Source: Massospora cicadina (lineage: Eukaryota; Entomophthoromycota; Entomophthoromycetes; Entomophthorales; Entomophthoraceae). From it: a stretch of 64,000 bases of DNA. The position numbers and the translations under genes were made by a program. The stretch covers positions 1-64,000 of the forward strand of contig JAKSZP010000020.1 in assembly GCA_022478985.1 (NCBI GenBank). Direction: 5' to 3'. Shown here piece by piece: positions 46,030 to 57,212 of this stretch. How positions within the stretch are numbered: position 1 is the stretch's first letter; every line of letters starts with the position of its first letter. Below the pieces are notes generated by a model. The model was not told where the DNA came from, ran no database searches, and worked only from the letters and a program-made list of their open reading frames with translations.

Positions 46030-49000
46030 TCAACACCGAACTCTTGTAATGGGGGCGCTCATTTCCAAAAGTTTTGGCAATTGGGGCCAAGTGTACAGCT
46101 CATGTACAATAATGGTAGAGGAAGTCATGCAGCTGGATTGGGAATGTTTGCAGGGTCAACACAAAAAAGGTCTTGCAATGGGTGCAACTCCTCTGATGAT
46201 TAAACTCCTGAAAAAAGGTACCTCATTGTAGACCATTTGTTGCAGAAAACGGCGCATTTATAATTGCAGTGGCCAATATTTGCTTCTGGTTTGGCACAGA
46301 TGGGGAAGTCCTTATGCAGGTCTTCTGGTCCATATGCTTACCAGATTGAACGCTTGGTGAAGGATCTGCCAAATGACTGGCCTTTGTTTAAATGTAATCA
46401 TATGGAAATTAAGGCCTGAAATTAATTCCTTTGGGGGTAGTTTGTATCATGGTCTTTGGCTTCCAGTCATTGAGGATTTGGGGTTGAGTGGGTTCATTGC
46501 ACCATTTTGAGAGCAGTTCTAATTTCAACTGGTGTAGACTTGAAAAGAATTTTTGGCCTTACTTACAAATTTGTGGCTGATAAATTACTTTCATCACAGA
46601 TAGTTGCAGAATTCATGGTGGAATTATGGGAATTGAAATCTCTATGAATCTGATCAGCATCATGTGCCAAAGCTTCAAATGACCAACCTAAGTGCCTCAC
46701 ATCCCAATTGCACAGCCCACCATTACTAGGAGCCAATATTTGGGTGGGTAGTTTGGAGTGGGTCGCCATCCACACATGCAAGGAGTGAGAGGAGATCAGC
46801 TCCTGAAGGCCCTGAGCTCATGCCCAGTTAGTGTTTCATGCTAGGGTTGAGAAACTTATGTTCATTTGCACCAATTGGAGGGAGGACTTGGCCCATATTC
46901 CCCAGTCGTGGGACACAAATTTAAGCAGGACCATTCTTACTTCACGCTTTGGTTTGAACAGAGTGTTTTGGGAAATTGGCACTGCTTTCACCTTGAGCCA
47001 AAGGAAGGTTTGAAGCAGAGCTTTAATTTTCTTCTCCACATTTGGGCTCATTGGAAGCATGTGGGCGACTTACTAAAGTTTTGAGAAGATGAAGACGTCG
47101 ACAGCCAGCACTTTTTTCTTGAAATGGAGGCATGCATGTTTTCAGTAGGCTATACAGGCTGACAGACTTGACAGCACCTCCTGTTTTGTTTCAAGTACCA
47201 TTGGACCCTTATAGTTAAATAAAGTTCTGAGGTAGCAGATCGTCTGGGTGTTCTGGATAGGTGCTAGATTTGATGGTGGGCTGAAATTGGGTACATTAAT
47301 CCTCATTGTTGCAGTTTTGTCCAGGTTAGTCATCACATTTGACGCTGATTAGTATAGGCTTAGAAGCTCCTCGGCGCTTTGAAGGTTGGTTGAAGAGCTG
47401 ATCTCTACTATGGTGTCATCAGCAAAGGCTTTCATTTTATTTGGCCACTGGCTAAGTGGACAAGGCCTTAAAGTTTTTCTTTTGCTGTTGCCAAGAGGAT
47501 GTTGGCCACAAAGTGAATAGGATTGGCAACATGTGATTGCCTTGGCGGAGACCCTGGCTGATCAGGATATCCTTGGTAAGGCCATCAGCAATAATCACCT
47601 TTATTTTCAGCCCCAAATACAGTGTTAAGATCCAGGAGCAGAAAGTGTCAGAGATACCTACCGCCTTCCATGTTGAATGCAAGAAGAGCCATGCTACTCA
47701 GTCATAGGCCTTCTCCATGTCAAGAAATATAAGATAGCCCTGTTCAGATCCTTATGCGTCCTGTAGCACGTTTTGGAAAGTCCTGATACTGTCCCAGTTG
47801 GTGCGTCCCTTGATAAAACCATGCTGGTCCTGATGGAGGGTACACGGAGTGGTTGCTATAAGCCTATTTTATAAATGTGCATTAAAAGTTTGTAGTCATC
47901 ATTGGACAAGGCAATCAGGCTCCAGTTTCAAAGCTTTTATTGAAACCCTTCTTGTACAGAAGTACAATCTGGGTCTCCCGGCCCTCAGGAATATGGCGTC
48001 CAGTTAATAGGCAGGTGTTGAAAAGGCTGACAAGCTTCTGCGCAATGCAGTTGTGTAAAGCACAGTTAATCTCCACACACATATTGTCAGGGCCTGGGAA
48101 ATTTCTTCTTCAGTGACTCCTTTTGCATGCACATAACTTCCTCAATCATGATTTCAGAAGTTAACATTTGGATATTGTTGCAATTCCAATATGACTGGAC
48201 AATAATTGTGGGACAGCTAGGGCGGATTGGGAAGAATCCGTTGAACATGATATCAGTTACAATTATTTAAGTGCCTTGAGACAAGGTGATATTAGCATAT
48301 AACGAATTATTCTTGATTCGCCTCTAAATAAGGCAATAAAGTGATAAGGTGATGTTGACATTCAACAAATATGAAGTAAATCACCTACAATTAGGGCGAT
48401 AGAGGATTAGAAAATAACAAGCCAAATTTAAGGAGAATTGGCGGAATAGAATAGCCTAAGCTATGAGAGCAGTATCACCTGAAGCCGCTCTATATAAGAA
48501 AGATGGGCGATTGAGAGAAGAGTAGAGAGTAGTAAAGAGAGAGCGGGACAGCAAAAGGTCACTGTAACTATTATAATATATAAAAGAGTCAATTGGGGAA
48601 ATTGCTCCTATTTTTAGTAAAATTTTAAATGTGTCCAAAGGACTGACGATCCCCACATCATCTGTCTGTTGTTCAGTGGGTTTTCCGTACAAACAATATG
48701 GCAGATCTTAATAATACCGTCCAATTTTATAGCAGATATCATCTGGCGATCAGGCCCCAAGTGCCAGCTTGGCCAGTTCAATTAGGGCTTCAATTGCTGC
48801 ATCACTCATATTGCAGTACTGGAATAATTCGCCATTGAAAATTTCCATTTCACTCTTGATTATTCAGTATTGGAGGACACTTTGACTGACTAAGTTTCCA
48901 CCTGTCAGACCTTAGCTTTGGATCAGATATGCTTGATGGAGGCTAGGCCCTCCTTAGTCATTGTCCCCACGAGGCTTTGATACTGATAGGTATCATTCAT

Positions 49001-50390
49001 CCAGCGCTCTGAGTCCTGTTTTGTTATTAAAGCCTGAAAGCATTTGTTTGTCATTTTGTACTCACTCCACCAGTCTTCACTGTCCCACAGGGAAAGCTTC
49101 AGTCTATTCAGAGCATTTTTCATGTGCTTTGCAGTGGCAGTTTGTTTGTAGGCTTTTGCTTTTATGAACTTCATTCCATTGTGCTTGATTTTTTATTGAT
49201 TTGAACCCATCAAACCAGGGTATCAATTCCTGGTTGATGATCCAAGTAAGTGACCAGAAAATCAATGCCAGTTTTAATTGTTTGGCGCCACTCTATCCCT
49301 CAGGTGGCTAGTGTGATCTTCCACTCTTGATTCTTTGAGGGTTTACTCAGGTCAATTAACATATAGATGATCACATGGTCACTTTTGGAGTTTATGCTGA
49401 CTTCTCTACTAGACGTTTGTGGTCTGACTTTAGACAACATGAGCACGTAGTCCAGATGTATTTTGTCTGTGGTAATCCACTAGAAGATATGCTCACCTTG
49501 TGAGGTTAGCGAGGGGCATCATCATCTTTATCAATTATAAGGCACATCCCTTATTTAACCAGGTACTCTAGCTTATTTCCAGACTTATGGTTATGGCTCT
49601 CACTCATCAGTAATGTATACTGACTCACATTCATCCATCAATTCAGGTCTTCTGCTATGCTCATAGGTTCTTTGGTTGGCACCTCCAATAAAAATTTTCA
49701 AATAAGTTTGATTTTTGTGGGACTACAGCAAGGCGTATACCACTACCAATTGGAGGCTCATTCCAGTTTCCCTATCAGTGGCTGTAGCCACAAATATCTG
49801 TCCAGCGTGAGACACCTCCACAAATACCAGGTTAATTTTCTTGTTCAGCGCAAAAATGGAAACATGATTTGTCCAAAGAGCTTGACACTCAATCTGAAGG
49901 GACCACAGGTGGCTTGTTGCATTGCAGTTTAAGTTTGATGCTACTTTTTGGCTTCCTGCTTGCATCTCCAAAACGAAAGTTATATCAATAATATTATTTG
50001 ATGTAAAATTGGTGCAGCTTCTTCCTCCCCATTTGTATTCTCATCATACCCCAAGAATTTGTGGTCGCTATAATCATTTACGGTTGCCTGACCCACAGGT
50101 ATGAGGATGGTTTGGTTTGTTTGGGTTATGGATGGAATTGCAAATGAAGGTTGGTGCTTTGGCAGCTGTGTTCAATGAGGAAGAGTGCGGGGCAGGTGGC
50201 GTTTTTGTGGTGGTGGTTGGTATGCAAAGAAATTTTATTGCCATGCATTTTGTGCACTGGAAACTCCATAGCCATCCCCATCTCCTGGTTGATTGATAAT
50301 GGCAACAGTTTGAGCACCAACTTAGGGACGTTTCTGACAATCAGCTTAAATTGGAGTGGTGGCAACACTCACCAATTGCTTATCAGACCC
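46030..50390 (-). pseudogene. LINE ORF2 relic (endonuclease, reverse transcriptase, zinc region)
   Basis: In translation order: apurinic-type endonuclease fragments at about 49600-49970 (KKINLVFVEVSHAGQIFVATATDRE then LQLVVVYAL). A connecting region lies at 48923-49174. RT begins about 48230 (FPRP then DNMCVEI) and continues with FNTCLLTGRHIPEGRETQIV and LLYKKG near 47950-48020, MEKAYD at 47701-47718 (catalytic Asp of block A), and GLRQGNHMLPILFTLW near 47530-47570. The catalytic box FADD is intact at 47415-47426. Post-RT LNxKTxxM-like LDKTATMRINV is at 47142-47336. A C-terminal zinc motif, PICAKPEANIGHCNYKC, lies near 46230-46300 with its first Cys lost. Many stops and shifts. Confidence 0.82.
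48250..48700 (+). repeat. LTR relic related to element A LTR, inserted in the LINE
   Basis: Plus-strand sequence co-linear with the reverse complement of 1923-2501: AAGTGATAAGGTGATGTTGAC, CTATATAAGAAAG and GTGTCCAAAGGACTG each have counterparts there. It interrupts LINE ORF2 between the connecting region and RT. No internal retrotransposon sequence follows, so it is a solo LTR or fragment; exact edges and target duplication are not resolved. Confidence 0.6.
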
Positions 50391-50439
50391 GCTTTTAGGT
50401 TTCTTGGTGGAACGGATACTTTTCATAGGGGGCATGCAG

Positions 50440-53400
50440 CTGAATCTGCTTGTTTGGCCTCCCAGAGGGTAATTGGTTGTCAGCGCTAGGATTTTTTGCT
50501 GATGGCTTGTGTGCTGACTTCTTATCTAATTTTTCCTGTAAGGCTTATTTGATGAATTTTCTGGGAGCTGGTGGCAGTTGTCCCATATTTGACAGCTTTT
50601 TGGGCCAGCTTTTTTCCAGAACGCCTTCTCTTGAACTGTCCACTCCACATTTGATGGAGGGGTGCAACTGGATCAGGGCCCATCCCATAAGCCATTTTGT
50701 ACGCCTTGGGTTGGGGTTCATGAAGGGTTTGTCATCTGCTTCAGGTTACTTGGCCTCTTTCTTGCCCACTCTTTCTTATATGTGCATCCAGCTCCTGTTG
50801 CTGATTCTTCATGTCCATAATCTCCATCAGATTCCGTGGGAGCCATTCCTTGACTTTGGGACAGAGGAAGGTTTTTGTCCCAACTTTAGAGATGCTGCTA
50901 ACTGGATCATTTTCAAACTTGCAGGGTGGTTCCCCTTTTTGTGGTAACACTGGGCCATTGTGTGGCCAGTCTGATAGCAGAACTGAAACACCTGTTTGAC
51001 ATCTTTCTGTTCCATGTAAACGACTTAGCTAAGACTGGGCAGGTGGATGAATCAGTGGAGGGCGATTTTATCTGACTTCATCCATGGAGCCAGTTCATAG
51101 AGCACCTCTGCAGTACAAGGGTGAAGGCATTTAATGATATAATCACAACAGCTTTCCTAAATTCCTGAACTTACCCGTAGTATGAGAGCCCAGGTGAGAT
51201 CCTCTCATATACCTGTTCTCTTTCCTGATCCGTTTGCAAATTTTGAAACATAACCCACTGGGAAGTTTGATTTTCATAATGAGTCAGTTCCATTTGCAGG
51301 TATACGCCTTTATATTTAATCCCAACCTTAAGGAGTTTTTCCAGTTGTGCTTTCCTGAGATTGCAATGTCAATGTACCCATGTTTGAGCACAAAGTGGTG
51401 GTCAAAGTCCCCACCTGTCAAGACAGCATTGAGCTCATGGTAAACTGACATTATTAAGTCAGACCACTCCTCCTCCTCCAGATGCAAGTGGATTTGGATA
51501 GCATCTTTGAGGTATGACTTAAGTGCCTGGTGATCTTTAAAGCCACCGCTGATAATTTGGCAGATGTAATTAATGTGGCTTCTGGACCCATTCCACGAGT
51601 TATCATCAGTTTGGACTGCTGCAGTGCTGTATGACTTGGATTTTTGGGTGGGTTTGGGTGCATTGCTGAGGTTTTACCCTTCATAATACAGCTGAGTGAT
51701 TCATTGAGACTAAACTCAGTTCAAGAAAGCTTTGACCTGGCATATGTTAATACCACATCAATTTATATTCCTGGCCATCTGCGCTCCAATCTCCAAGTTT
51801 TGCCAGCTGAGGGCGTCAGCTGGCGAGAACCCCAGATATACCAGTGGAGGGCGGCTTCAAACCCACATATCAGATGCAGGCACAGTTGAAGGGCCTCCAG
51901 CATGGTTGAGTTACACTGGCACCAGTCCCTCACTGTGACACTGTTCCAGCCTCCATCAGTGAAGATTCTCGCCATAACAGCAGGCATCCACTTCGCTCCA
52001 CTGGAAAGCCTCCATGGGAGCAAAGCCTTCAGCAGCATAGGGTGCAGCAATGGATGGCTCTGGGAATGACTGTTTTCACTAATGAAGGGTTTTAATGTGA
52101 ATGCCCGCTTTGAGCCACTCACGCCCATGGTTGGAAGTCATGACCCCCTTCATCGCCACTGTTGCTTGTGGATAAACCTCATGTTCCATCCACATTCAGG
52201 CGGATTCAGGTGAACCCTGCAGCATCCCAGTCAGCTGCTTCAGCAAGTGTGGCGAAGTCCCACAAGATTTTCCATTTAATTATGGGGAACGCGCAGCTGT
52301 GGAGAGTCTCATGAAATGGCTTTGTTACCCCAGGTCTTCCCACTTTCAAAACTGCTTGATACTGGCATCTGCCCAGAACCAGTATTTCATTTCCAATGGG
52401 GTAACTTTGGTGGCGCACCAGTTAATGGCTTCCTCCAGTGACTATTCCTGGAAGGGCCCCCACTCTACAGCCTTCTTCTTTGTCCAACCTGCTTTCATCA
52501 GGTCAGATGCAGTTTCTGGAAGAATTTGGGTATACAACCAATGAAAGCTTCAGTAGCCTTGAGCTTAGCCACAATCCTTGGAAGAGCCTCCTCAGGGAAG
52601 AACGTGGTGTTATACCATTCCAGTGCTATTTCAACTGGAATACTGGTGAGCCCATTTGAGGGCAGTTGAAACGTTCAGAAAGCATTTTACATACGCGGTA
52701 AGTTCCATCAGTAGGAGGCCCAAACTCTTGATAGCCTGGGCGAATGTAGCTGGTACTCTATATTTTGGTGTACTCTATCGTGTTGTAGAGGTTGATATCA
52801 ACTTCATCCAAGCTCTTTTTTACAGGCTTCAGATCCTCACAGACAGCATCTTCTATGGTTTGATGATTGAATAGAAGTTTCATCCACTCAAGCGCATCTT
52901 TGGTAAAAACCCATGATCATTTTAAAAATACTGCCATGTCTGACAAGATTTGGGATCATGCCAGCGTTTGGCAGCTCCGGTGGAGAGTTTATAGTCTTTC
53001 CAAATGGCAGCAATGGCAGGCATAATGGCTTTTTTAATCCACATATCACCATGGAGTATGGGAACTAAAGTGCCTCCCACTGCTTAATATTGTGGGAGGA
53101 CACTTCAAAATGTGCAAGCATATCCTTTTGCACATGCTTATACGTTATGGGGCTCTAGATGATGGCTTGACCATGGTAGCAGTGGTTGACCCCTCCATAA
53201 AGATTTTTTGTTTTTGATAAATTATCCTGGTTTTCTGATCCATCAGATTTTGTTCACAACGCTACTGCTACAACCTTGGGGTTACAACCTGATAAATTAG
53301 GTGAACGAGTAGTATGAATTTGGGTGAGGAGAGTCCCCACCTCCAACTAAAATTTGTTGGGGATGCAGCCTGATAATTTAGGTGGGTGAGTGAGTTATTT

Positions 53401-54030
53401 TTTGGTGGGAAGTGGCCCTAAGCTGACTGAAGATTTATTGGTGATTTGACCCAAAAGATTTAGGCAATTATTCTGTGCATATTGTGTCAGAATTGGATCC
53501 AATGCAACAGTAATGTCATTGAGACTTTTAGCTGGCACTTTTTGAGTGTGATTGGTCATGCTGAATGTTGAGATCTGCTGGGGAATTTACCCAAGACCAA
53601 TAGACCTGGTTTTCCTGCGCCCCCAGAACACTCCTTGGTAAGTCCCGTGGGCTTACTAGGGGCAGCAGATGGTGACTCTACCATTGGGCAGTCCTCATAA
53701 CCCTGGTGGGCTTCAGTTTGTGTTGCTGAGGTTTGTACCGCCATTAGTGTTGTTTTAAAATAGTAGGCGTATTTCATGCTGAAGAGGGTGCCAATTTACC
53801 ATGATGCGATCAGGTATTGTTGATAACAGCACCATGGGCATCAATGGTGGGAAGTGATCTGATGGAGTCACATTCTCTATCAGCATACTTCAGAAAAGCT
53901 TATTGACTAAAGTTGTGAACTATTTAGGTGCAGAAGTAGGTGTCATTTTGTTTTGAGGCATACTGGCACCATTGCCAGTATTCCTGTGGGTGGATTCAGC
54001 AGAAAGTCATCTTGTAGATTTATTCACCAT
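50440..54030 (-). pseudogene. LINE ORF1 relic (gag-like, zinc knuckle)
   Basis: Starts at the ATG at 54030 (MVNKSTR, stop, LSAESTHRN). The Ser/Pro/Thr-rich N-terminus continues at 53556-53777. The middle part (51000-53000) is scattered over frames, with 51763-52128 the longest block. A zinc knuckle region, KQVFQFCYQTGHTMAQCYHK, lies at about 50950-51010; the first Cys position is Phe, the remaining CX4HX4C is present. It is followed by a C-terminal helical tail with HIRKSGQERG near 50750. ORF1 proteins of this type bind the element RNA. Confidence 0.7.
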
Positions 54031-54149
54031 TGCAGCATACTTTATTAAGTAGTGAAAAAAATGTTAGAGTGGAAGCAGGCCATCCATTTCTTTGTGCTTA
54101 GCACTGATGAGCGGAGAGTCATATTTGTACTAGGGTTGATGACCATGTT

Positions 54150-54286
54150 AAAATAAAATTATTTGAGGTGGGTCAACCTTGGGACAGATATACCACACTG
54201 AGAATGTTTTCTAGCCAGTACAGGTTTCGAACTCAAAACCTGCACTAGGGGTGGAAGCAGTTTTACCTGCTCAGCTAACCACCCTT
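54150..54286 (-). mobile_element. SINE B (tRNA-headed, shared-tail family)
   Basis: 137 bp on the minus strand, flanked by a 16-bp target duplication with one mismatch (GGTTGATGACCATGTT at 54134-54149; GGTTGATAACCATGTT at 54287-54302). The head carries a perfect box A consensus, TAGCTGAGCAGG, and a near-perfect box B, AGTTCGAAACC; the arm between them fits a tRNA with a long variable arm (Ser/Leu type). The tail is GTGTGGTATATCTGTCCCAA with GACCCACCTCAAATAA. Same head type as SINE A. Confidence 0.88.
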
Positions 54287-54302
54287 GGTTGATAACCATG
54301 TT

Positions 54303-55044
54303 GTACTGCTCTATAGGTGCAATAACACACTAGCAGGTGGAATATTCTCTCTGGTCTTGTTCTGGTCACTTTTGATTTTAAAAAGTGAGCTTAGCAAGAG
54401 AAAAAGTATTACTTTTTAAGGATTGGTCCAGTATCTGAACAGGAGTTTAGTATATATATTAAATTGGACTAGAATCAATGGATTTCAATTGTGGGACTAA
54501 TACATCACCAGATAAACTTAATTCTAGAATTAGCAAAGTGATAGCTTCAAAGCAACTTTTGACTTGATATATGTCCTATAGCTGAAGGGTATGTTCAAAA
54601 TCCAGGCAAGTATGAGATCATAGCATGATGAGCTTAAATCATTATAGATACCTATCATTTTCACATAATTTGACTGATAAAAGCAATCTAATTTGATGAA
54701 ATGAACTATTATAGATAGTGATTAATAAATTTAACATAGATTGCCTAATAAAATCAACTAAATCAATAAAATATATTATTAGTATATTTGTTATGAGATA
54801 CTATATATAATATATACAATGTTTTTTATTTTTGTAAAGAAATAGCATGGTTAAAAAAATAATATATAGAGATATTGATTTTATAATAAAATTGGAAAAA
54901 AGAACCACTTTTAAATATGTACTAATTTTTTGGGGGTCAAAGAACTGGGTTTAAAATTTTTAAGAAAAAAATACCTTCAAAAAGATATTTGGGTAAAAAA
55001 GACCCTCCTTTATTTTTTGGGAAAAAAGAACCTCCTTAAAAAAG
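54303..55044. other. AT-rich intergenic stretch
   Basis: No gene recognised; poly-A/T-rich phrases (AAAAAAGAACC, AAAAAAGACCC) repeat near 54900-55030. Confidence 0.5.
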
Positions 55045-55327
55045 CTCTAAAAAGTATAAAATAATTGAGAAATTATAAATACTCAATAAAACCTATTTTA
55101 AAGTTGGTGCCATCTTCCAACTTGACTAATAGAATTTTACTCACAAAATTAAATTAAAACATATAGGATTGGGTCCAAGTGTAAACTATAAGTAACTTAG
55201 AATATATAGTGCTGAGTATATATATTAGAAATGCTTATTATAAGGCAGTTTAAAATATGGTGCTGACTTCAAAAAGGGTTTTATTGAGTATTCATAATTT
55301 CTTAATTATTTTATACTTTTTTTATTT
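55045..55327. mobile_element. MITE copy 2 (inverted relative to copy 1)
   Basis: Arms AAAAAGTATAAAATAATTGA (left) and TAATTATTTTATACTTTTT (right) form an inverted repeat of at least 45 bp that continues inward through CTCAATAAAACC/GGGTTTTATTGAG. The centre GTAAACTATAAGTAACTTAG is the reverse complement of the copy 1 centre. SINE C has inserted into its right end. Confidence 0.75.
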
Positions 55328-55642
55328 GAGGTGGGCTGACCTTGGGACAAATATACTGCACTAATAGAGAGGATAGGGAGTAGGGAGTGACAATATAGGA
55401 GTGGAGGACAAAACCCAAGTACTGGGGGTAAAACCTTTCTGCACATGTTCTGATAGGCCAGGATTATATGATCTTACTTCACTGATTTGCTTAGTTGGAC
55501 TGAGGCATGGTATACAAATCCATATGTATTGATATCCTCTTGGCACAGAAATGCAATTAATATAATTTCTGCCATGATGGGATTTGAACCCATGATATGA
55601 GGGATGATAGCAGGATGCCCTCCCAACTATGCCACACCCCCT
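55328..55642 (-). mobile_element. SINE C (different tRNA head, shared tail)
   Basis: 315 bp on the minus strand, flanked by a perfect 19-bp target duplication (TTTTATACTTTTTTTATTT, 55309-55327 and 55643-55661). The head contains exact box A (TGGCATAGTTGG) and exact box B (GGTTCAAATCC) consensus sequences within a 71-nt tRNA-like segment (about 55571-55641) starting GGGGGTGTGG. The body of about 200 bp is unrelated to SINEs A, B and D. The tail, GTGCAGTATATTTGTCCCAA with GGTCAGCCCACCTCAAATAA, is the shared one. Confidence 0.88.
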
Positions 55643-55680
55643 TTTTATACTTTTTTTATTTATATAGATTCATAATTTTA

Positions 55681-55968
55681 TGATCACGGGGAGGATACCC
55701 CAGTGGTAGAATATGGACTCTTTACCACTGCCTTCCCAAGTTCGATTCCAGTACAGGAACTTTGGATAGGGGACAACTATGACTAAGTTGGTGCTGCACA
55801 CCAAAGCCCCAAACCTAGATAGTGAATAGCAAAGGCAGTCCATGGAGTTCCTAGCCTATCATACACTGCACATGGAGGTTTTCTGGATTTTATCCTCTTT
55901 TTCCATTCATTCGATTTCCCCTTAATCGGTGCGGTATCGTCCCCAGATCAGCCCACCTCGAATAAAAT
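55681..55968 (+). mobile_element. SINE D (tRNA-Gly-like head, shared tail)
   Basis: About 290 bp. The head GATACCCCAGTGGTAGAATA and AAGTTCGATTCCAGTACAGG resembles a tRNA-Gly (CAGTGGTAGAAT is characteristic; box B one mismatch). The body differs from A, B and C. The tail is GTGCGGTATCGTCCCCAGAT followed by CAGCCCACCTCGAATAA. I did not find a clear target duplication. Confidence 0.78.
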
Positions 55969-55984
55969 ATAAAATATTTGAAAT

Positions 55985-56600
55985 ATTCACCAATTCTCAC
56001 CCACTCACCCAAATAGATTAAACTTATCAGACTCGATTAGCTTCAGATGACAAAGTGTAAATTATTAGATAATATTCGCCAATTCTTACCAACTCACCCA
56101 AATAGATTGAACCTATCATATTCGATAGCTTCAGATTCGATCTTATTTGTCAATTCTCACCCACTCACCCAAATAGATTAAACTTATTAGAATCAATTAG
56201 CTTCAGGTGAGCAATTTGGTGAATTATTCAATGATATTTGTCATTCTTCACCCACTCGCCCAAATAGATTGAGCCCATCAGGCTCGATAATTTTAGATTC
56301 GATAAGATTCATCAATTCTCACCCACTCACCCAAATAGATTGACCCTATCAGACTCGAAGGTTTCAGATGTCAGTCAGTAAGTGAATGTGTTTTATTAAG
56401 TAGATAATTCACCAATTTGCTCATCTGAAGCTATCAAGTCTGATAAGTTTAATTTATTTGGGTGAGTGGGTGAGAATTGGCAAATAAGATCGAATCTGAA
56501 ACTAACGAGCCTGATGGGTTCAATCTATTTGGGTGAGTGGATGAGAATTGGCAAAAATTATCTAATAACTCACCAAATTGCTCACCTGAAACTCAACAAA
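55985..56600. repeat. Palindromic tandem array
   Basis: Five forward copies of a CACCCACTCACCCAAATAGA unit (anchors near 55999, 56089, 56159, 56248, 56320; spacing alternates about 90 and 70 bp). These are followed by two reverse-complement copies (TCTATTTGGGTGAGTGG-type, near 56447 and 56525). The intervening TCAGACTCGATTAGCTTCAG phrases also recur and invert. The whole could fold into a large cruciform. The alternating spacing implies a dimeric unit of about 160 bp. Confidence 0.75.
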
Positions 56601-56751
56601 AATCAGTATCAGAGTTTAAGTAGATTAAGTAGTTAGGATAATCAACTCACCATCCACGAGAGCAACAGTGGAGCTGTTAGTCTGAGTGGCTCGAGAGTAG
56701 TGCTGACACAGCCTATAGGCTACAATGTGAGCTTATCATCTGATAAATTTT

Positions 56752-56785
56752 AAATACTATAGTGAAGCACGGGTATCTGGATGTT
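56752..56785 (+). mobile_element. Helitron-like 3' terminus 1 (degenerate)
   Basis: CTATAGTGAAGCACGGGTAT followed by CTGG and then A. Same layout as the termini at 57212 and 57706, but the stem is imperfect and the base after CTGG is not T. Confidence 0.45.
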
Positions 56786-56846
56786 TGGTTTATATATTTT
56801 AAAAACCTGCCTAATTTGGCTCACCTAATTAATAGAATACTTTTGC

Positions 56847-56882
56847 CAACTAAGCGCTTTACCACTTAGCTACGAAGCCTTC
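56847..56882 (-). other. tRNA 5'-half-like fragment
   Basis: Minus strand GGCTTCGTAGCTAAGTGG then TAAAGCGCTTAGTTGG resembles a tRNA acceptor-D-anticodon half with a good box A (TAGCTAAGTGG). No box B follows, so it is not a tRNA gene; a truncated SINE head or tRNA-half insertion is possible. Confidence 0.35.
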
Positions 56883-57182
56883 GTCACATACTCAATGATT
56901 TTAAGTAAAGAGATGTTTTGGGTAGCAGTTTAGTGTTATTTGATTGATAGGATAGGTTTTTTTTGTTTGGCCGAGTGGTTGATGGCTTTTGTTTGAATCA
57001 ATAGGACACATTTTAGTCTTGAGGGGTGATTAGTTATCATTTGTTTTGATAAGTTCAATTAGGTTTACTTGAGTGGTTGGTGGTTTTTGGTTGATTTGAT
57101 TGACAATTAGATTTGGCTGAGTGGTTTTGTTTATCTATATATAGAATTTAAATAAAGAAATTGAAAATCTGAAACTTTAGAC

Positions 57183-57212
57183 ACCGTAGCGAAGCACGGG
57201 TAAATCGGCTAG
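57183..57212 (+). mobile_element. Helitron-like 3' terminus 2
   Basis: A short hairpin (CCGTAGC GAA GCACGG) ten bases before CTAG, which is followed by T. This is the classical Helitron 3' end: hairpin, then CTRR, host T. The element body would extend leftward; the 5' TC end was not identified. Confidence 0.65.

Larger units (their letters stand above)
46030..54133 (-). mobile_element. LINE (non-LTR retrotransposon), nearly full-length, decayed
   Basis: Minus-strand element with ORF1 (54030 to about 50450), then ORF2 with endonuclease, reverse transcriptase and C-terminal zinc region (about 50390 to 46040). The 5' end is placed near 54133, where the SINE B target duplication begins. The 3' end is uncertain; an AAAG/AGAAA repeat lies at 45722-45742. 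It is interrupted by an LTR relic at about 48250-48700. ORF order and domains fit a Tad/L1-type lineage. Confidence 0.82.

Noticed and set aside
50151..50947. Plus-strand open stretches of 112 and 165 codons
   Set aside because: They are the complement of LINE ORF1/ORF2 junction sequence; the minus strand carries the zinc knuckle and fits the LINE.
55571..55641. Perfect A and B boxes could mark a functional tRNA gene on the minus strand
   Set aside because: The segment is the head of a 315-bp unit with a 19-bp target duplication and the shared SINE tail, and the acceptor strands do not pair well; a SINE head explains it better.
55685..55755. tRNA-Gly-like sequence as a real tRNA gene
   Set aside because: Acceptor ends do not match, box B has a mismatch, and the sequence continues into a body and the SINE tail.
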